Shown one piece after another: positions 9,911 to 21,240 of a stretch of 64,000 nt of DNA. Location: positions 16,049,807 to 16,113,806 of the forward strand of contig NC_058144.1 in the NCBI RefSeq assembly GCF_011075055.1, in the 5' to 3' direction. The translations under genes and the position numbers were made by a program. The stretch comes from Mangifera indica. Its lineage: Eukaryota; Streptophyta; Magnoliopsida; Sapindales; Anacardiaceae. Numbering within the stretch: the first letter of the stretch is position 1; every line of letters starts with the position of its first letter. The notes under the pieces are model-generated. The model was not told where the DNA came from and did no database searches. It saw nothing but the letters and a program-made list of their open reading frames with translations.

Positions 9911-10395
9911 TTTGTTGTCCTTCATCGTCGCGTATAGATGACACAATGAATGATGAAGGAGGATGAAGTGTCATCTTTCGTTTCTCTTCGTCGCACCATT
10001 GCTATCGCACCAAAAGAATGAAGAGGCTAGAGATGATGCAAGAGACAACACTAGAAAATGAAGTTGAAGAGTAAGGGTGAAACTACTATTTTTGAAAGTT
10101 ATGGAGGCGACTGAGTTTGAAAAATATGGAAACCCTAGATTTAGGGGTGAAAATGTTACTTTTCAAAGTTTAAAAACTTTAGGTAAGGGTGAAATGTTAG
10201 TTTCTAAAACTTGGGGGGAAGTAATAAACTTTATAACTTTTTAATATATATAGTAAAATGACTATTTTACCCCACCCTTTAATAAAAAAATTAATAGAAG
10301 TTTGGTTATGGGTGAGAATTTGGGTTTTTTATCTTCCGTGAGTGTGAGTTTGAGATTAGGCTAAAACTTGGGTAGGAAATAGTCTTTTTCCCTAA
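9911..10395. other. Unassigned intergenic sequence
   Basis: No coding or repeat homology is recognised. A 9-bp inverted repeat (AGATGACAC at 9936-9944, GTGTCATCT at 9968-9976) could form a small hairpin with a 23-base loop. Three loose copies of a GGGTGAAA...AAAGTTT segment follow near 10076, 10143 and 10185. The rest is AT-rich with T and A runs. Confidence 0.4.
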
Positions 10396-10450
10396 CTAAA
10401 ATTACTAATTCTTTTATCTATAAATTGTAGATTACAAAATCGCCATGTGA
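10396..10450 (+). repeat. Scrap of copia family D leader
   Basis: About 55 bp (ATTACTAATTCTTTTATCTA onward) match 35343-35400, just upstream of gag in D1, in the same orientation. It abuts the truncated left end of S1. Confidence 0.55.
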
Positions 10451-10696
10451 ATGGAAATACATTTTCAAATGATCATAAATCATTTAATCATTACAAACTA
10501 TCTTCAGTAGAAAGATGAATTGATCAAAATATTTCAAAAAATATGAAATTTGAATATTTTAATCGAATTAAGGATATTTGATATAATTTGAGATTGAATC
10601 AACTTTGAACACAAGTTTGAATTGATTCGACTCAAATTTGCATTATGCGTTTATGCTATGTGAATGGAAATACATTTTCAAATTATCACAAATCAT
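10445..10696 (+). repeat. 39-bp direct repeat pair
   Basis: ATGTGAATGGAAATACATTT and following bases occur at 10445-10483 and again at 10658-10696 with a few mismatches, separated by 174 bp of AT-rich sequence. This lies downstream of the S1 RNase H on its coding strand, where a 3' untranslated region or 3' LTR would be expected. Confidence 0.6.
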
Positions 10697-10788
10697 CCAC
10701 ATTCATCTTAACAAGCACAAATATCATGTAATCAATATCATAATCAAAGAAGATACCATAATAGCGTTAACACAGTCAAAATTTTATA

Positions 10789-11519
10789 TCAATGAGAGCA
10801 TTCACCACTTACTTGATTTGCGTTAATCATACCAAACTCTTTTCGGATAAAACAAAAGCGATCCTTCTCAAAAGGCTTAGTGAAAATTTTAGTAAGTTGA
10901 TTGTTAGTATCAATAAATTCAATCCAAATATCACTCTTGCTAACATGATCATGCAAAAAGTAATGTCTAATGTCTACGTGTTTTAGGATTTTTAGAAAGT
11001 TGAATGACACTTGTATTGTCACAAAATATTAGGATGTTCTTTATTTCAAAATTAAAATCCATAAGTTGTTATTTCATCCATAAAAGTTGTGCACAACAAC
11101 TAGCCGCAGTAATGTGTTCAACTTTCCTAGTATATGTTGCCACTAAATTTTATTTCTTTGAAAACCAAGAGATAAGCATGTTACCTAAAAAAAAACAAGT
11201 GCCACTTATGCTTTTCCTATCTATTTGACATCCTTCAAAATCGACATTTGAAAATGCTTGTTATTCAAATAAGGATCCCTTATATAGTACCATAAACCAA
11301 CATTTTGGGCTACTTAAGGTATCTCAAAATTTGTTTCACGACATTTATATGTGATTTCTTAGAATTCGCTTGAAAATGTGCACACATGCATACACTAAAC
11401 ATGATATTAGGCGTAGATACGGTTAAATATAGCAATGCACCAATCATGCTTTTATATGCTTTGATTTCAACATTTTTACCTCCCTCATCGATATCCAATT
11501 TTAGAGAAGTGCTCATAGG
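10789..11519 (-). pseudogene. S1 RNase H and pol C-terminus
   Basis: The minus translation contains MIGALLYLTVSTPNIMFSV and QILRYLK at the end of reverse transcriptase, then a broken RNase H with TAASCCAQLLWMK and DNTSVIQLSKNP, and finally KHVDIRHYFLHDHV and TKIFTKPFEKDRF (10789-11022). These are the normal last segments of a copia polyprotein, and the frame closes at a stop near 10789. Stops and frameshifts at about 11022 and 11310 separate the pieces. In the family RNase H removes the RNA strand during cDNA synthesis. Confidence 0.82.
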
Positions 11520-12335
11520 AGTGGGTTACTCCTTGGCATTTTGCATGTTGAACCTTTTGAGAAGGTCTTTAACATATTTGGCTTGGTTAAGCAAAATTTC
11601 TTCCTTTGTTTGTTTGATTTGAAGTCCTAAAAAGTAATTAAGCTCTCCTATCATGTTCATTTCAAACTCACCCAGTATCATCTTAAAAAACTCTTTACAA
11701 AAAGACTTGTTAGTAGTACCAAAGATAATGTTATCAATATAAATTTGAACAATCAAAATATCTTGCATTTGTGTTTTTGTAAATAAGGTGATATCCACTT
11801 TTCCTTTTGAAAACCATTTTCATTTAAGAAAAGACTTAATCTTCCATATTAAGCTCTAGAAGCTTGCTTTAAATCATATAAAAATTTTCTTAATCTAAAC
11901 ACATGATTTGGAAATTCATGATTTTTGAAGCCAAGAGGTTTGTTCAATATAGACCTCTTCTTGAATAAAACCATTTAAAAAGACACTATTAATATCTATT
12001 TGAAATCAAAATGACATGAATATGCCAGCAACATCCTAATCACTTCTAGTCTAGCTATAGGTGCATAAGTTTCATCGAAATCAATACCTTCCTTTTAAGA
12101 ATACCCTTGGGCAACTAGTCTTGTCTTGCTTTGAGTGACAACTCTAGACTTATCCATCTTTTTTTGATATACCTATTTTATGTTGATGGTAAGATGATTC
12201 GTTAGCCTTAGAACTAGTTTTCAAACATTATTTCTCTCAAATTGGTCCAACTCTTCTTACATTGCAAGCACCCAACTTTCATCTTTAAGAGGTTCCTCTA
12301 CCTTATTGGGCTTTATTTGTGACAAGAATACCATG
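11520..12335 (-). pseudogene. S1 reverse transcriptase
   Basis: Minus-strand pieces give ESWVLAMxEELDQFERNNVW, RLVAQGYSxKEGIDFDETYA, a degenerate mid section with LYDLKQAS, then LIVQIYIDNIIFGTTN and LNYFLGLQIKQ (11526-11798). YIDN stands where the catalytic YVDD should be, so one of the two metal-binding aspartates is lost. Multiple stops break the frame. Confidence 0.83.
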
Positions 12336-12599
12336 AAGTGGCATATGTTCCTTAATGAAGCTCTAGTTTTTTCTCCTTAGGTAGGGTCTCCAATAATCGT
12401 TCCTTCTTTCACTTCACCCTTCACTCTTAGATATGAGATTTCTTTTTATGGTTCTTGAGGTTACATGAATTCATCCTTTTAGTCTTTAACTTCAACTTGA
12501 TGATTTTCTTTCTCTTCTTTTGGTTGAGATGAGTCCTTGATTTGTAGATCCTCTATGAGTTTAATGACTTCATCTTCATTTATATTATCTACACACTAA

Positions 12600-13525
12600 G
12601 AAGATTCATCAAATACCACATGGATAGATTATTAACTAAGAAAGTTCTTTTATTGAAGACTCTAATGAGGAAGAGTAACCTAGGAAAATTACTTCATCCG
12701 ACTTGGCATCGAATTTTCCTAAGTTATCCTTGCTATTATTTAACACAAAACATTTACACTGAAAAGGATGAAAATATCCAATATTAGGTTTTTTTTTTCC
12801 TTTGAATAACTCATAAGGAGTTTTCTTGAGAATTGACCTAATCATGGCCCTACTTATAATGTAACATGAAGTATTAATGGTTTCACCCTAAAAATACTTA
12901 ACCAAATCATTTTCATGCAACATGGTCTTAATCATTTCTAAAAGTGTCATGTTTCTTTTCTCAATAACTCCGTTTTGTTAAAGGGTCCTAAGTGCCAAAA
13001 ATTTGTGTACAATGCCATTTTCATTACAAAACATTTCAAAATGCAAATTTTCAAATTCTTTTCTATGATCACTTCTAATACATGTAATTGTATAATCTAC
13101 TTGGTTTTGCAGTTTCCTAACAAATGGTATAAATGTATAGAATGCATCACTTTTATTTATAAGAAGTAAGACCCAAGTAAATCTTGAAAAATCATCAATA
13201 ATTACAAAATAATAATGTTTTCCACCTAGGCTTATAGTATTAGATGGTCCACACAAATCCATATGTAAAAGTTATAGGGGTCTTGAAGTTGAAACATAAT
13301 TTTTAAACTTAAAGCAAATTCTTGTTTGTTTGCCTTTCATACAAGCATCATATAGATGATCCCTTTTGAAAACTAATTTTGGCAAACCTTTTACTAAGTT
13401 TCTTTTTGAAAGCTCTTGACGAATATCAATGCTTACATGTCATAATCTTCTATGTTATAGCCACATGTCCTCCTTTTTGGTTGGCATGAGATATAGGCTT
13501 CTAGATGCAATGTCATGTAAGTCTA
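12600..13525 (-). pseudogene. S1 integrase
   Basis: From 13525 the translation gives a broken HHCC-type region (WLxHRRLxHVS, DACMKGKQTR), then MDLCGPSNTISLGGKHYYFV and VIIDDFSRFTWVLL with the first catalytic Asp, CIRSDHRKEFEN with the second, and QNGVIEKRN with the catalytic Glu after a stop near 12975. The C-terminal part reads KKTPYELFKGKKPNI-like and VIFLGYSS (12636-12845). All three acidic residues can still be seen, but the frame is interrupted several times. Position before reverse transcriptase confirms copia order. Confidence 0.84.
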
Positions 13526-13890
13526 TAATTTACACATTTGAATGTCGATGGCCAATGAATGCAATTGTATTTGTGCTAGCATTAATAATTTCACAACATA
13601 AAGGATAAAAACTAATCTTAAAGCCCTTTTCACATAATTGACTTATACTAAGTAAATTATGCTTAAGACCTTTAACAAGTAGAACATCGTTTATTGGAAA
13701 AGAAGAGTTACCTATGATGTCGATGCCAACTACTTTTTCTTTAGAGTTATCTCCAAAGTTAACATTACCTTTATCTTTAGCCTTCAAAGAAAAGAATAGA
13801 CTCTTAACTTTCATCATGTGTCTTAAGCATTCATGATCTAAGTACCACTTGCTATATGAACTCAAGGAAGATTGCAAGCAAGCTTACAAG
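13526..13890 (-). pseudogene. S1 protease and pre-integrase segment
   Basis: The 115-codon open frame at 13530-13877 contains SKWYLDHECLRHM, matching the copia protease active-site region where D-S-G is expected. Here it reads D-H-E, so the catalytic motif is destroyed. VNFGDNSKEKVVGI, VLLVKGLKHNLLSISQLCEK and GFKISFYPLCCEI follow in the order usual for copia. Confidence 0.83.
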
Positions 13891-13899
13891 ATAAATTCA

Positions 13900-15510
13900 T
13901 CTATTTATTTTTTAGCACCTAAATGGTTTTAGGTCCAACAATGTTAGTTTTAAGTGTCCTTTTAGGAACCCAAACCTTATTTACTTTAAAAGGTTTACCA
14001 TTCCTAATTGGACAATATCTAATAGTATGCCCAATGAATGAACAAAATTTGTATTTCATATGTAATGCATAAGATTTCTTTAAAAGCGTACATATGTTTG
14101 AAAAATAATTACTTTTATTATACCTTAGTCCTTCTTTATTAAGACCATTTCTTTGAGATACAAGTGTCTCATCCAACCTCTTAGTCCCTATTTTAATTTT
14201 TTGAATAATTCATTCGAACTAGATACATTTTTCTTTAATTTTTCATGTTTCTCTTTCATACATGTTAGCTCTTTTAGGCATGAATCATTTTCGTTTCTAA
14301 CAACATCATATTCTTAGTCAACTCATCATGATCATGTAGAAGTATATCATGTTCTTTTTCAATGCAAATTAATTGTTTCTTTAATGATTTATATTTTGCT
14401 TCTATGTTTTCATACTCATCCATCAAGGTTTCAAATGCAAAGAGTGTGAGCTTGAATCATTTACTTCATCCTTCGAATCACTTTAGGCCATGAAATATAT
14501 GTTGGCCTTTTCTTCCTCTGACTTACTTTCATCACTTAAGTCGTCACTTCCACTACAAGTAGCGGCGAACACTTTCTTCTTGAATCTTTTCTCCTTCTTA
14601 TCCTTCTTCTTCTTTCTTAGAGGATAATCTCAACAAATATGGCCTGGTTTTTTGCATTCATAACATATTGTTGTTGCTCTTTTTACCCTCTTCCTTTGTT
14701 CATCTTTGTCTAGCAAATTGTTTTCTTTAGTTCCTCTTTGATCTTGATAGAAATTTACTAAACTTTCTAGCCAAGAGACTCTCATCATCTTCATTTATAG
14801 AAGAATTTCCTTCCTCTTCCTTTTTATTTATAACCTTCAATGCAATATCTCTTTTAGCCCTAACTTTTTCTTCCTTTGGTTTTCTCTTCATTTCATAGGT
14901 AATAAGACTTCTTATAAGTTCATCCATTCCTATCTTGCTAAGATTCTTGGACTCTTCAATAACAGTTACCTTTATAGTCCACGAATTTGGTAATGATTTC
15001 AAAATCTTCTTTACAATTCGATCATCTTAAACCACTTTCTAAGCCCTTTGAGATTATTCACTAAGTTAGAAAACCATTTATACATGTCAGTTATGTTTTC
15101 TCTAGGCTTCATTTCTAATAACTCATATTCCCAAAAGATAAGCGTAATCTTTGATTCTTTAACTTGGCTTGTTCTTTCACGTGTGGTTTATAGTATAGTC
15201 TAAACTTCTTTAGCAAACTCACAAACCGATACTTATTAAAATTTGTACTATCAATAACATAAAACAAGATGTTAATAGCTTTAGCATTTAATCTCATCAT
15301 TTTTTCATCCTCATCATTAGTATCCATTTCATTTTTTGATTGATTAGTCCTAGGGTCTATTGGCACTAAATCACCATATTCAATAATTCTTTGTAATTTA
15401 AAGTCAATAGATCTAACATAAAGTCTTATTCTAATTTTCCATTGGGTATGATTTGTTCCATAAAATAAATGAGGCCTTATGAAGCATTATCCTTCAGCAA
15501 AAAAAGGAGT
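13900..15510 (-). pseudogene. S1 gag with zinc knuckle and helical region
   Basis: The gag begins near 15510 (FYGTNHTQWKIRIRLYVRSI), continues through 15115-15366 and through LPNSWTIKVTVIEESKNLSK (14727-15002), then reaches a zinc knuckle CYECKKPGHIC at about 14630-14675. Beyond this comes an acidic stretch (SGSDDLSDESKSEEEKAN) and a heptad-like charged segment (about 14220-14440), then a second Cys/His-rich piece, YKFCSFIGHTIRYCPIRNGK (13919-14176). A coiled-coil segment in gag is a known Sirevirus trait. Several stops and one frameshift are present. Confidence 0.78.
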
Positions 15511-15578
15511 AAGTATATTAGCCCTTAAAAAGGAAGATTGTTTCGTTAAAAATCATTAGATTTTAATAAAATTATAAT

Positions 15579-15593
15579 CTAAGCTCTGATACA
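15579..15593 (-). other. Primer binding site of S1
   Basis: Minus strand TGTATCAGAGCTTAG, one base short of TGGTATCAGAGCTTAG, the initiator tRNA-Met primer site used by Sireviruses. It lies a few bases inside the LTR end. Confidence 0.78.
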
Positions 15594-15597
15594 AACT

Positions 15598-16200
15598 ATT
15601 AAACACTTTTGCAATGACTACTATGAACCTAGAAAGGGAATAGTTTCTTAACAAAAAATTAAAGTATACACTTCAATAAATTCTAGAACAAACTTTACAG
15701 AATACACAACAACAATAAATTAACCTATAGATTACAATTTGATAGTAGCACAATAGAAATAAATAACAATGGTAGCAATAAATGACAATATCAGTAGCAA
15801 TAAATAACAACAATAACAAACAAAATTTAAAGAGTTTGAGTTGTAGAAATATTCAATTAGAGTGGTTCAGAACTTTCTCTTATAAGCTTTTTATGTTCAC
15901 TTCTCCAAGCAAACCCCCTTGGAGTTACACTATCTCTTAAAAAAAATTTTACATGTAGTATATCTGGTATTACACCCACTAAACTGATTAATACAGGATT
16001 GCACCCACAATGTTTAATTATAAAGAGATTAAAGTATTAATGTCTCTATAAGTCTGTAAATACAAGTTTGAGTGCACATAACTTTTAATGAATAAAAGTG
16101 GAAGCTTAGTGGGAGTGATAGAGAAATTAGAGCAATTTTTGTTTTTCTTTTCCGCTTTGTAGATCTTTTTGACCTTTTCCTCTTTAGTTTGAAACCAATT
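15598..16200 (-). repeat. S1 5' LTR, segment 1 (3' end of LTR)
   Basis: It adjoins the primer site and carries no coding frame. It ends at 16200 with CAATT, the first copy of the target-site duplication of solo LTR A3. The exact LTR end near 15598 is approximate because the terminal CA is not preserved. Confidence 0.7.
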
Positions 16201-17020
16201 TGATGGAGGCATCGAGCCATCAACAAGATTTGCTACATATTCTAATTGGGCTAATTATAAGGAGTAAAGTTAAGAAGCTGCAGCAGGCCTTAGTAGCACT
16301 TATAGAGGGCTTAGAGACTAAAACCAACTCACTCAAGGACGACTGGATGCTTGAAGGAGTCAATAGAAAAGTCAACTTGATTCAAGCCCAAGCCTAGGGA
16401 GAAATCGAAATCCAAAACATGCAGATAGATTTTAAATGGCCATAACTTTTGATTTGGGAGGCGTTACGGGGCCTGTAACCTACCATCGTGAAACACGTTT
16501 CGAGCTCTATGTCAACAATCCACTTTTCCAATTGCACCTAATTTGTAGGCCCAAATAAAGGCCATTTCAATGTGTGTTATGCAGTTTTGTTTTTATCAAA
16601 TTTAGGATTTTTGGTTTTTATAAATTTTGGTCTTGTTTGTAACCAGGCTAAACTTTATTAAGCCCAATTGCCATATTATCTTTTAATTAGTCTTTTGGAT
16701 AGTTAATTAGGTAATGGGCTTGGAAAGTTTGGAAGTCCATCGGGTCATGGGTAGTTTTAGGGTTAAGTTGGCACTACACTATATAAACTGAATTTTTTTA
16801 TGAATAAAAACTTTGGGTGACTTTTGCATTTTATTGAATGACCAACCTTTGAATTTATCAAGATTCATCTTGTGGCATTCACCATTAACGATACCGAGAT
16901 TCATTCGATTCTATATTGATTCGGGTCAAGGTTCACGTTGACAAAACTAATTCAATCCTAAGGAAATATCTTATTGAACATTGGGTCTTGAGTCGTATCA
17001 TCAAGGTTCACATCACAATT
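16196..17020 (+). mobile_element. Solo LTR A3 with perfect CAATT target-site duplication
   Basis: The LTR spans 16201-17015 (815 bp), begins TGATGGAGGC and ends CACATCA. It is flanked by identical pentamers CAATT at 16196-16200 and 17016-17020, so its ends are certain and it arose by recombination between the two LTRs of a complete family A insertion. A frame open from 16200 to 16397 encodes the polyprotein tail (IIRSKVKKLQQAL, NSLKDDWMLEG). A TATA box lies at 16779-16788. This copy gives the cleanest view of the family A LTR in the window. Confidence 0.9.
16779..16788 (+). promoter_or_regulatory. TATA box of LTR A3
   Basis: CTATATAAAC lies in the last third of the LTR, upstream of the presumed transcription start. 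The other family A LTRs have a mutated equivalent. Confidence 0.5.
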
Positions 17021-17500
17021 TATAAAGATAGTTATGTCTTGTTGGATTGCATTGCTATCAAGAATCAATTGAAAAATTTGATGAAGAAAATGGACCTCGA
17101 TCAAATTGTAACGGATGACTTTAGATGTTTCAACGGATAGCTTTAAATATACTCAACATGTGTAGTAGATCCATATCATGGGTGGCTTGCTTTATTTTTA
17201 TGATTAAAAAAAATCTAGAAGTTTGAACGGGTATATACTAACTTGTGCATGGTTGAAGTATGGGTTTGCTTTTAAAAGGGACACGGTTGAGGCTTAGTTA
17301 GGAAGATTTTACACGTGTCACAATTTGATTCAATTTTGTGTCACGACTAAGAGGTTTTTAGAAACTACACATAAGGGACAGATTTTTCAAATGTCATACC
17401 GATACTGGATTTTGTGTCACAATAGGGATAATTTTCAAAGTATCCCAACTGGGGCATTTAATGCAACTGGACACATGGTAACGAGCTATAGATAGGTAGC
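17021..17500 (-). repeat. S1 5' LTR, segment 2
   Basis: It continues the S1 LTR after solo LTR A3 and runs to the GTAGC (17496-17500) that forms the left target-site duplication of C1. It is AT-rich, with motifs such as TCAACGGATAGCTTTAA near 17136, and includes repeated short segments around GTGTCACAA/GTGTCACGA. The 16916-17140 plus frame is not a gene. Confidence 0.68.
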
Positions 17501-18328
17501 TGATACGAACATCAATGATGACATGTGAAACCTGATCAAGAATTGATCTTTATCTAGGATTGAAACAAGTTCCATCTTTAACTAACACAAATGAAATTCA
17601 TACAAGCCTTAGTATAAATTAGTGATTAGAACGCCATAAGGGATGAACCTTAATAAGTTATTGATAGTTTTGAATCAAGAAATTGAAATCTTGAAACAAG
17701 GTTGAACTCATGTTACTGTTCATATGTTATTGTTCATTCTTCCAAAAAAAATGTTTTTTTTTAAATGATGTCTACAAATCCTAAAAGCTTAACTTGATCT
17801 TAGCCTAATGGACTACCCAATTTACCTAAGCGTATTAACTAATTAAATGCCCGATAACCTTAGTTAAAAACCAACATAACATTTGAGTTTTAAAAATAAC
17901 TAATTTAATTAGCCATTATATAACACATAACTTAAATAAAAGCTTAGGCTTTTAATAAAACAAGTCTTAGCCCATTACAAAAAAAATACTAATAACATAA
18001 TTTTAGGCCTAACTAAGACATGTTTGGATGCATTCTCTTAAATGCTTCCTTAATAGTCGAATATGACATGTTACTCTTGGGTTGGGCTTTTATCCCTCAT
18101 GGCCGATTCCTCTACTCTTTCTTAAACTAAGAAATGGATCAAATTAACTAGTGCCTTGATGCCTTCCTGACCCAATCGGCCTACCTGATGCTTGACTTGG
18201 ACCAAAGCTCTTTTATAAGTCCATTTAAGGTTTATTGAAACTTTTTGGCTCTACTCCTTATAATTGGTCTTATTGGTATTTGAAGTGGATCAACCCCGTG
18301 GCTTGGCACTCTATTCAGTGTTCTATCA
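17501..18328 (-). repeat. 3' LTR of C1 (family C)
   Basis: 828 bp; on the minus strand it starts TGATAGAACAC after the purine tract and ends TTCGTATCA. It matches 23880-24707, 27029-27726, 33345-34174, 52620-53449 and 59378-60210. The frame crossing into it encodes RPIIRSRAKK before a stop. Confidence 0.9.
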
Positions 18329-18346
18329 TTCCCTCCTATTAAGAAG
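18329..18346 (-). other. Polypurine tract of C1
   Basis: The minus strand reads CTTCTTAATAGGAGGGAA immediately before the 3' LTR, the usual plus-strand priming site, here with an imperfect centre. Confidence 0.7.
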
Positions 18347-19480
18347 GATTTGCCCTCAAATCTGTATCATCAAACAAAGATAAATCAAACGCATTAAAAA
18401 TAGCACTTACACTGTACTTAGTTAGAATATCCAATTTTTAGGCAATATCTCCAATTCACTCTTTCTTCCTTTGTTAATTTGCTTAGTAAACTGCTTAGTC
18501 CATTTTTCAATGTTTTGTTTGACCTTCTCATGAATCTACTTCACAAGCTCCGTTTTTCTTTCCCCATATAAGCTAGTTCTCTCATTAACAGGCAATGGAA
18601 AAAGATCCAAAAGAGTTAGTAGATTAAAACCATAAGCGATCTCAAACGGGGAATAACCTACAATGGAATGCACCATCCTATTATATGCAAATTCTACATG
18701 TGGTAAACATTTCTCCCAAGTTTTTAAGTTTTTTTCAATCACAATAAATAATAATTGAGTTAATGTTTATTTACTACTTCAGTTTGCCCATCGGTTTGTA
18801 GGTGACATGTAGTAGAAAATAAGAGCTTCGTACCTAATTTTCTTCATAATACCTTCCAAAAATAACTGCAAACCTTAACATCTTAATTAGACATAATGCT
18901 CCTTAGAACTCCATGTATGTGTACTATATCCCTAAAAAACAAATCAACAATATTAGTAGCGCCATTATTTTTATGGCACATAATGAAGTGTGCCATTTTG
19001 GAAAATCTATCAATGACTACAAAAATTGCATCCCTACCCTTCCTTGTCCTAGGCAACCCTCACACAAAGTCCATAAAAATATCAACCCAAGGTTCACTAG
19101 GTATTGATAAGGGTGTATACAATTCATGGGGTAAAATTTTTGACTTAGCTTGCTTACACCTAACACATCTATTAGAAATATGCTAAAAGAAATACTCTTG
19201 TAAAATGCCTAAAGTTTTATCCAAGTCAAAATGACCTATTAGTCTACCCCCATATGCATCCCTAACAAGCAATTCACGCAAGGAACTCATAAGCACACAC
19301 AATTTATTCTCCCTAAACAAATATCCATCATGCCTATAAAACTTACCAAATGCAACTTTCTCACAAGTATTATAAATACTAGAAAAGTCTACATCAGTCA
19401 CAAACAAATCCTTGATATACTCAAACCTAAGCAACTTAGTATTTAGAGTATACCTACATGATAATGTATCTGTCACAACA
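18347..19480 (-). pseudogene. C1 integrase
   Basis: The frame at 19183-19476 holds the end of RNase H and the integrase N-terminus (IKDLFVTDVDFSSIYN, FGKFYRHDGYLF, IGHFDLDKTLGILQEYFF). Further on come [28 protein letters not shown] with the first catalytic Asp, [10 protein letters not shown], MSNxD with the second, and TDGQTEVVN with the Glu. The core ends with [21 protein letters not shown] (18536-18742). The C-terminal GPF module seen in C3 is deleted. Stops are scattered throughout. Confidence 0.85.
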
Positions 19481-20710
19481 TTTTCCTTACCTTGCTTGTA
19501 ATTGATGACATAAGGAAAAGTTTCTATGAATTCAACTCACCTGGCATGTCTCTTATTCAACTTATCTTGTCCCTTTAAATGTTTTAAGGACTCATGATCT
19601 ATCCAAATGACAAACTCACACAGCCAAAGGTAATGCTGCTACATCTCCAATGCCCTCACCAAAGCGTATAACTTCTTATTATAAGTAAGGTACTTCAAGG
19701 TGGCCCCTATTGAGTTTCCCACTAAAAAATGTTATGAGCCTATTTTCCTACATCAAAACAGCTTCGATACCTAATCTAAAATATCACACTCAACTTCAAA
19801 TAGTTTAGAAAAATCAAGCAAAGCAAGTAAAGTTACAGTACTCAACTTATCTTTAATCAAAGCAAGTGCACGTTCTTATTCTCACCCCATTAAACTATAC
19901 ATTCTTTTTAATTATTTTAGTTAATGGTGTAGCTAGTGTTCTAAAGTCTCACAAAAATATCCTATTAAAACTAGCTAGACTACAAAAACTTCTAACCTCG
20001 GTAATAGAAGTAGGTATTAACCATTCTCGAATAGCCTTGACCTTCTCCTTATGTACCTTAATCTCTTTAGATGAGACCACAAATCCTAGGAACATAATCT
20101 GGTCAATACAAAAAGAACACTTCTTAAAATTTACCAAACAATCTTTCTTTCCTAAGTATATACAAAACATCATGCACATGTCCTTTAAGCTCATCTAGAC
20201 TACAACTATAAATAAGTATATCATCTAAATAGATAACTACTAACTTGTCTATAAATGCATGCAAGACATGGTTCATTAACCTCATAAATGTACTAGGTGT
20301 GTTAGTAAGCTCAAATGGCATTACCAGCCACTCATACAAGCCATGTTTGGTTTTAAAGGCAGTTTTCCATTCATCACATTTTTTCGTCCTAACTTGATGA
20401 TATCCACTTTTTTAAATCAATTTTTGAAAAGATACATGATCTATGCAATTCATCAAGCATATTATCTAGCGTAGGTACAAGATAATGATACTTTTTGGTG
20501 ATTTTGTTGATAGTTTGGCAGTCAATACACATCTTTCATGACCCATCCTTTTTAGGCACTAGAATCTATGATACAACATATGGACTTATGTTTTCCCTCA
20601 CATATACGTTCTTCAATAGCTCATCCACTTGCCTCTAAAGCTCTTTTGTCTTTTTGGGATTACTTTTATAAGCTGATCGATTAGGTATCGTTGCATTAGG
20701 TATGAAGTCA
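19481..20710 (-). pseudogene. C1 reverse transcriptase and RNase H
   Basis: Going down the minus strand, a broken N-terminal part (about 20700-20500, with the MCIDCQ-type box near 20530) is followed by [38 protein letters not shown] and DILIYSCSLDELKG (20124-20339). YLDD, the catalytic box, is intact. [13 protein letters not shown] and TSITEVRSFCSLASF follow (19949-20194), then a heavily mutated RNase H to about 19500. Order and motifs are typical of Ty3/gypsy. Confidence 0.85.
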
Positions 20711-21240
20711 ATTTGATGCTCTTTTTTTTCTCTCTCTCTTCATTTCTCAAGGCCGAATTTCTTACTCTTTTTTTTTTTCTCTTTTCTTTCTGGCCCTATT
20801 CTCTTTGCTCTCATCCTTACTCAAAATTTCTCATTTCTTCTCACTTTCACTTTCTTTCTTTTTATCAAGCATCTTCCTCTTTTTCATTTGATCATTATAA
20901 ACTTGTGTTGGTGACAAAGGTACAAAGGATATTAATTTATTATTCATCATGAAGGAATACCTATTTTTAAACTTATCATGTGTCACTTTTCTATCCTATT
21001 GCCACGGCCTATCTAACAAAATGTGAATAGCATGCATGGATACTATATCACATAAAACCTCATCTTGATACATACCCATAGACAAAGCCATCACCACTTG
21101 TTTACCCTAATCTCCCTATAGTCATTCAACCACTAAAGTTTCTAAGGTCTAGGGTTTTTAAGTGTAGATAAACTAAGTTTTTTTATAAGACTGGTACTGG
21201 ATATATTCATGCAACTACCCCTATTTATAATTAAAGTGCA
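20711..21240 (-). pseudogene. C1 protease and linker remnant
   Basis: The protease start (about 21240) reads CTLIINRGSC-like where D-G-G-S-C is found in C3, so the catalytic Asp looks lost. The lysine/glutamate-rich linker at about 20730-20880 appears on the opposite strand as an F/S/L-rich frame. The segment between linker and reverse transcriptase that contains the VFPxEIP box in other copies is largely missing, pointing to a deletion near 20720. Confidence 0.6.

Noticed and set aside
1724..9915. Target-site duplication for A1
   Set aside because: GTAAA (1724-1728) and TTTGT (9911-9915) do not match, and the T1 internal region does not resume at 9911, so no insertion footprint can be claimed.
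9936..9976. Small hairpin as a terminator, miRNA precursor or MITE end
   Set aside because: The stem is only 9 bp with a 23-base loop; no target-site duplication, T-run or long complementary arm supports any of these.
10451..10788. Envelope-like gene downstream of S1 pol, as in some Sireviruses
   Set aside because: Fewer than 350 bp remain, with no long frame, signal peptide or membrane segment, and the element is truncated.
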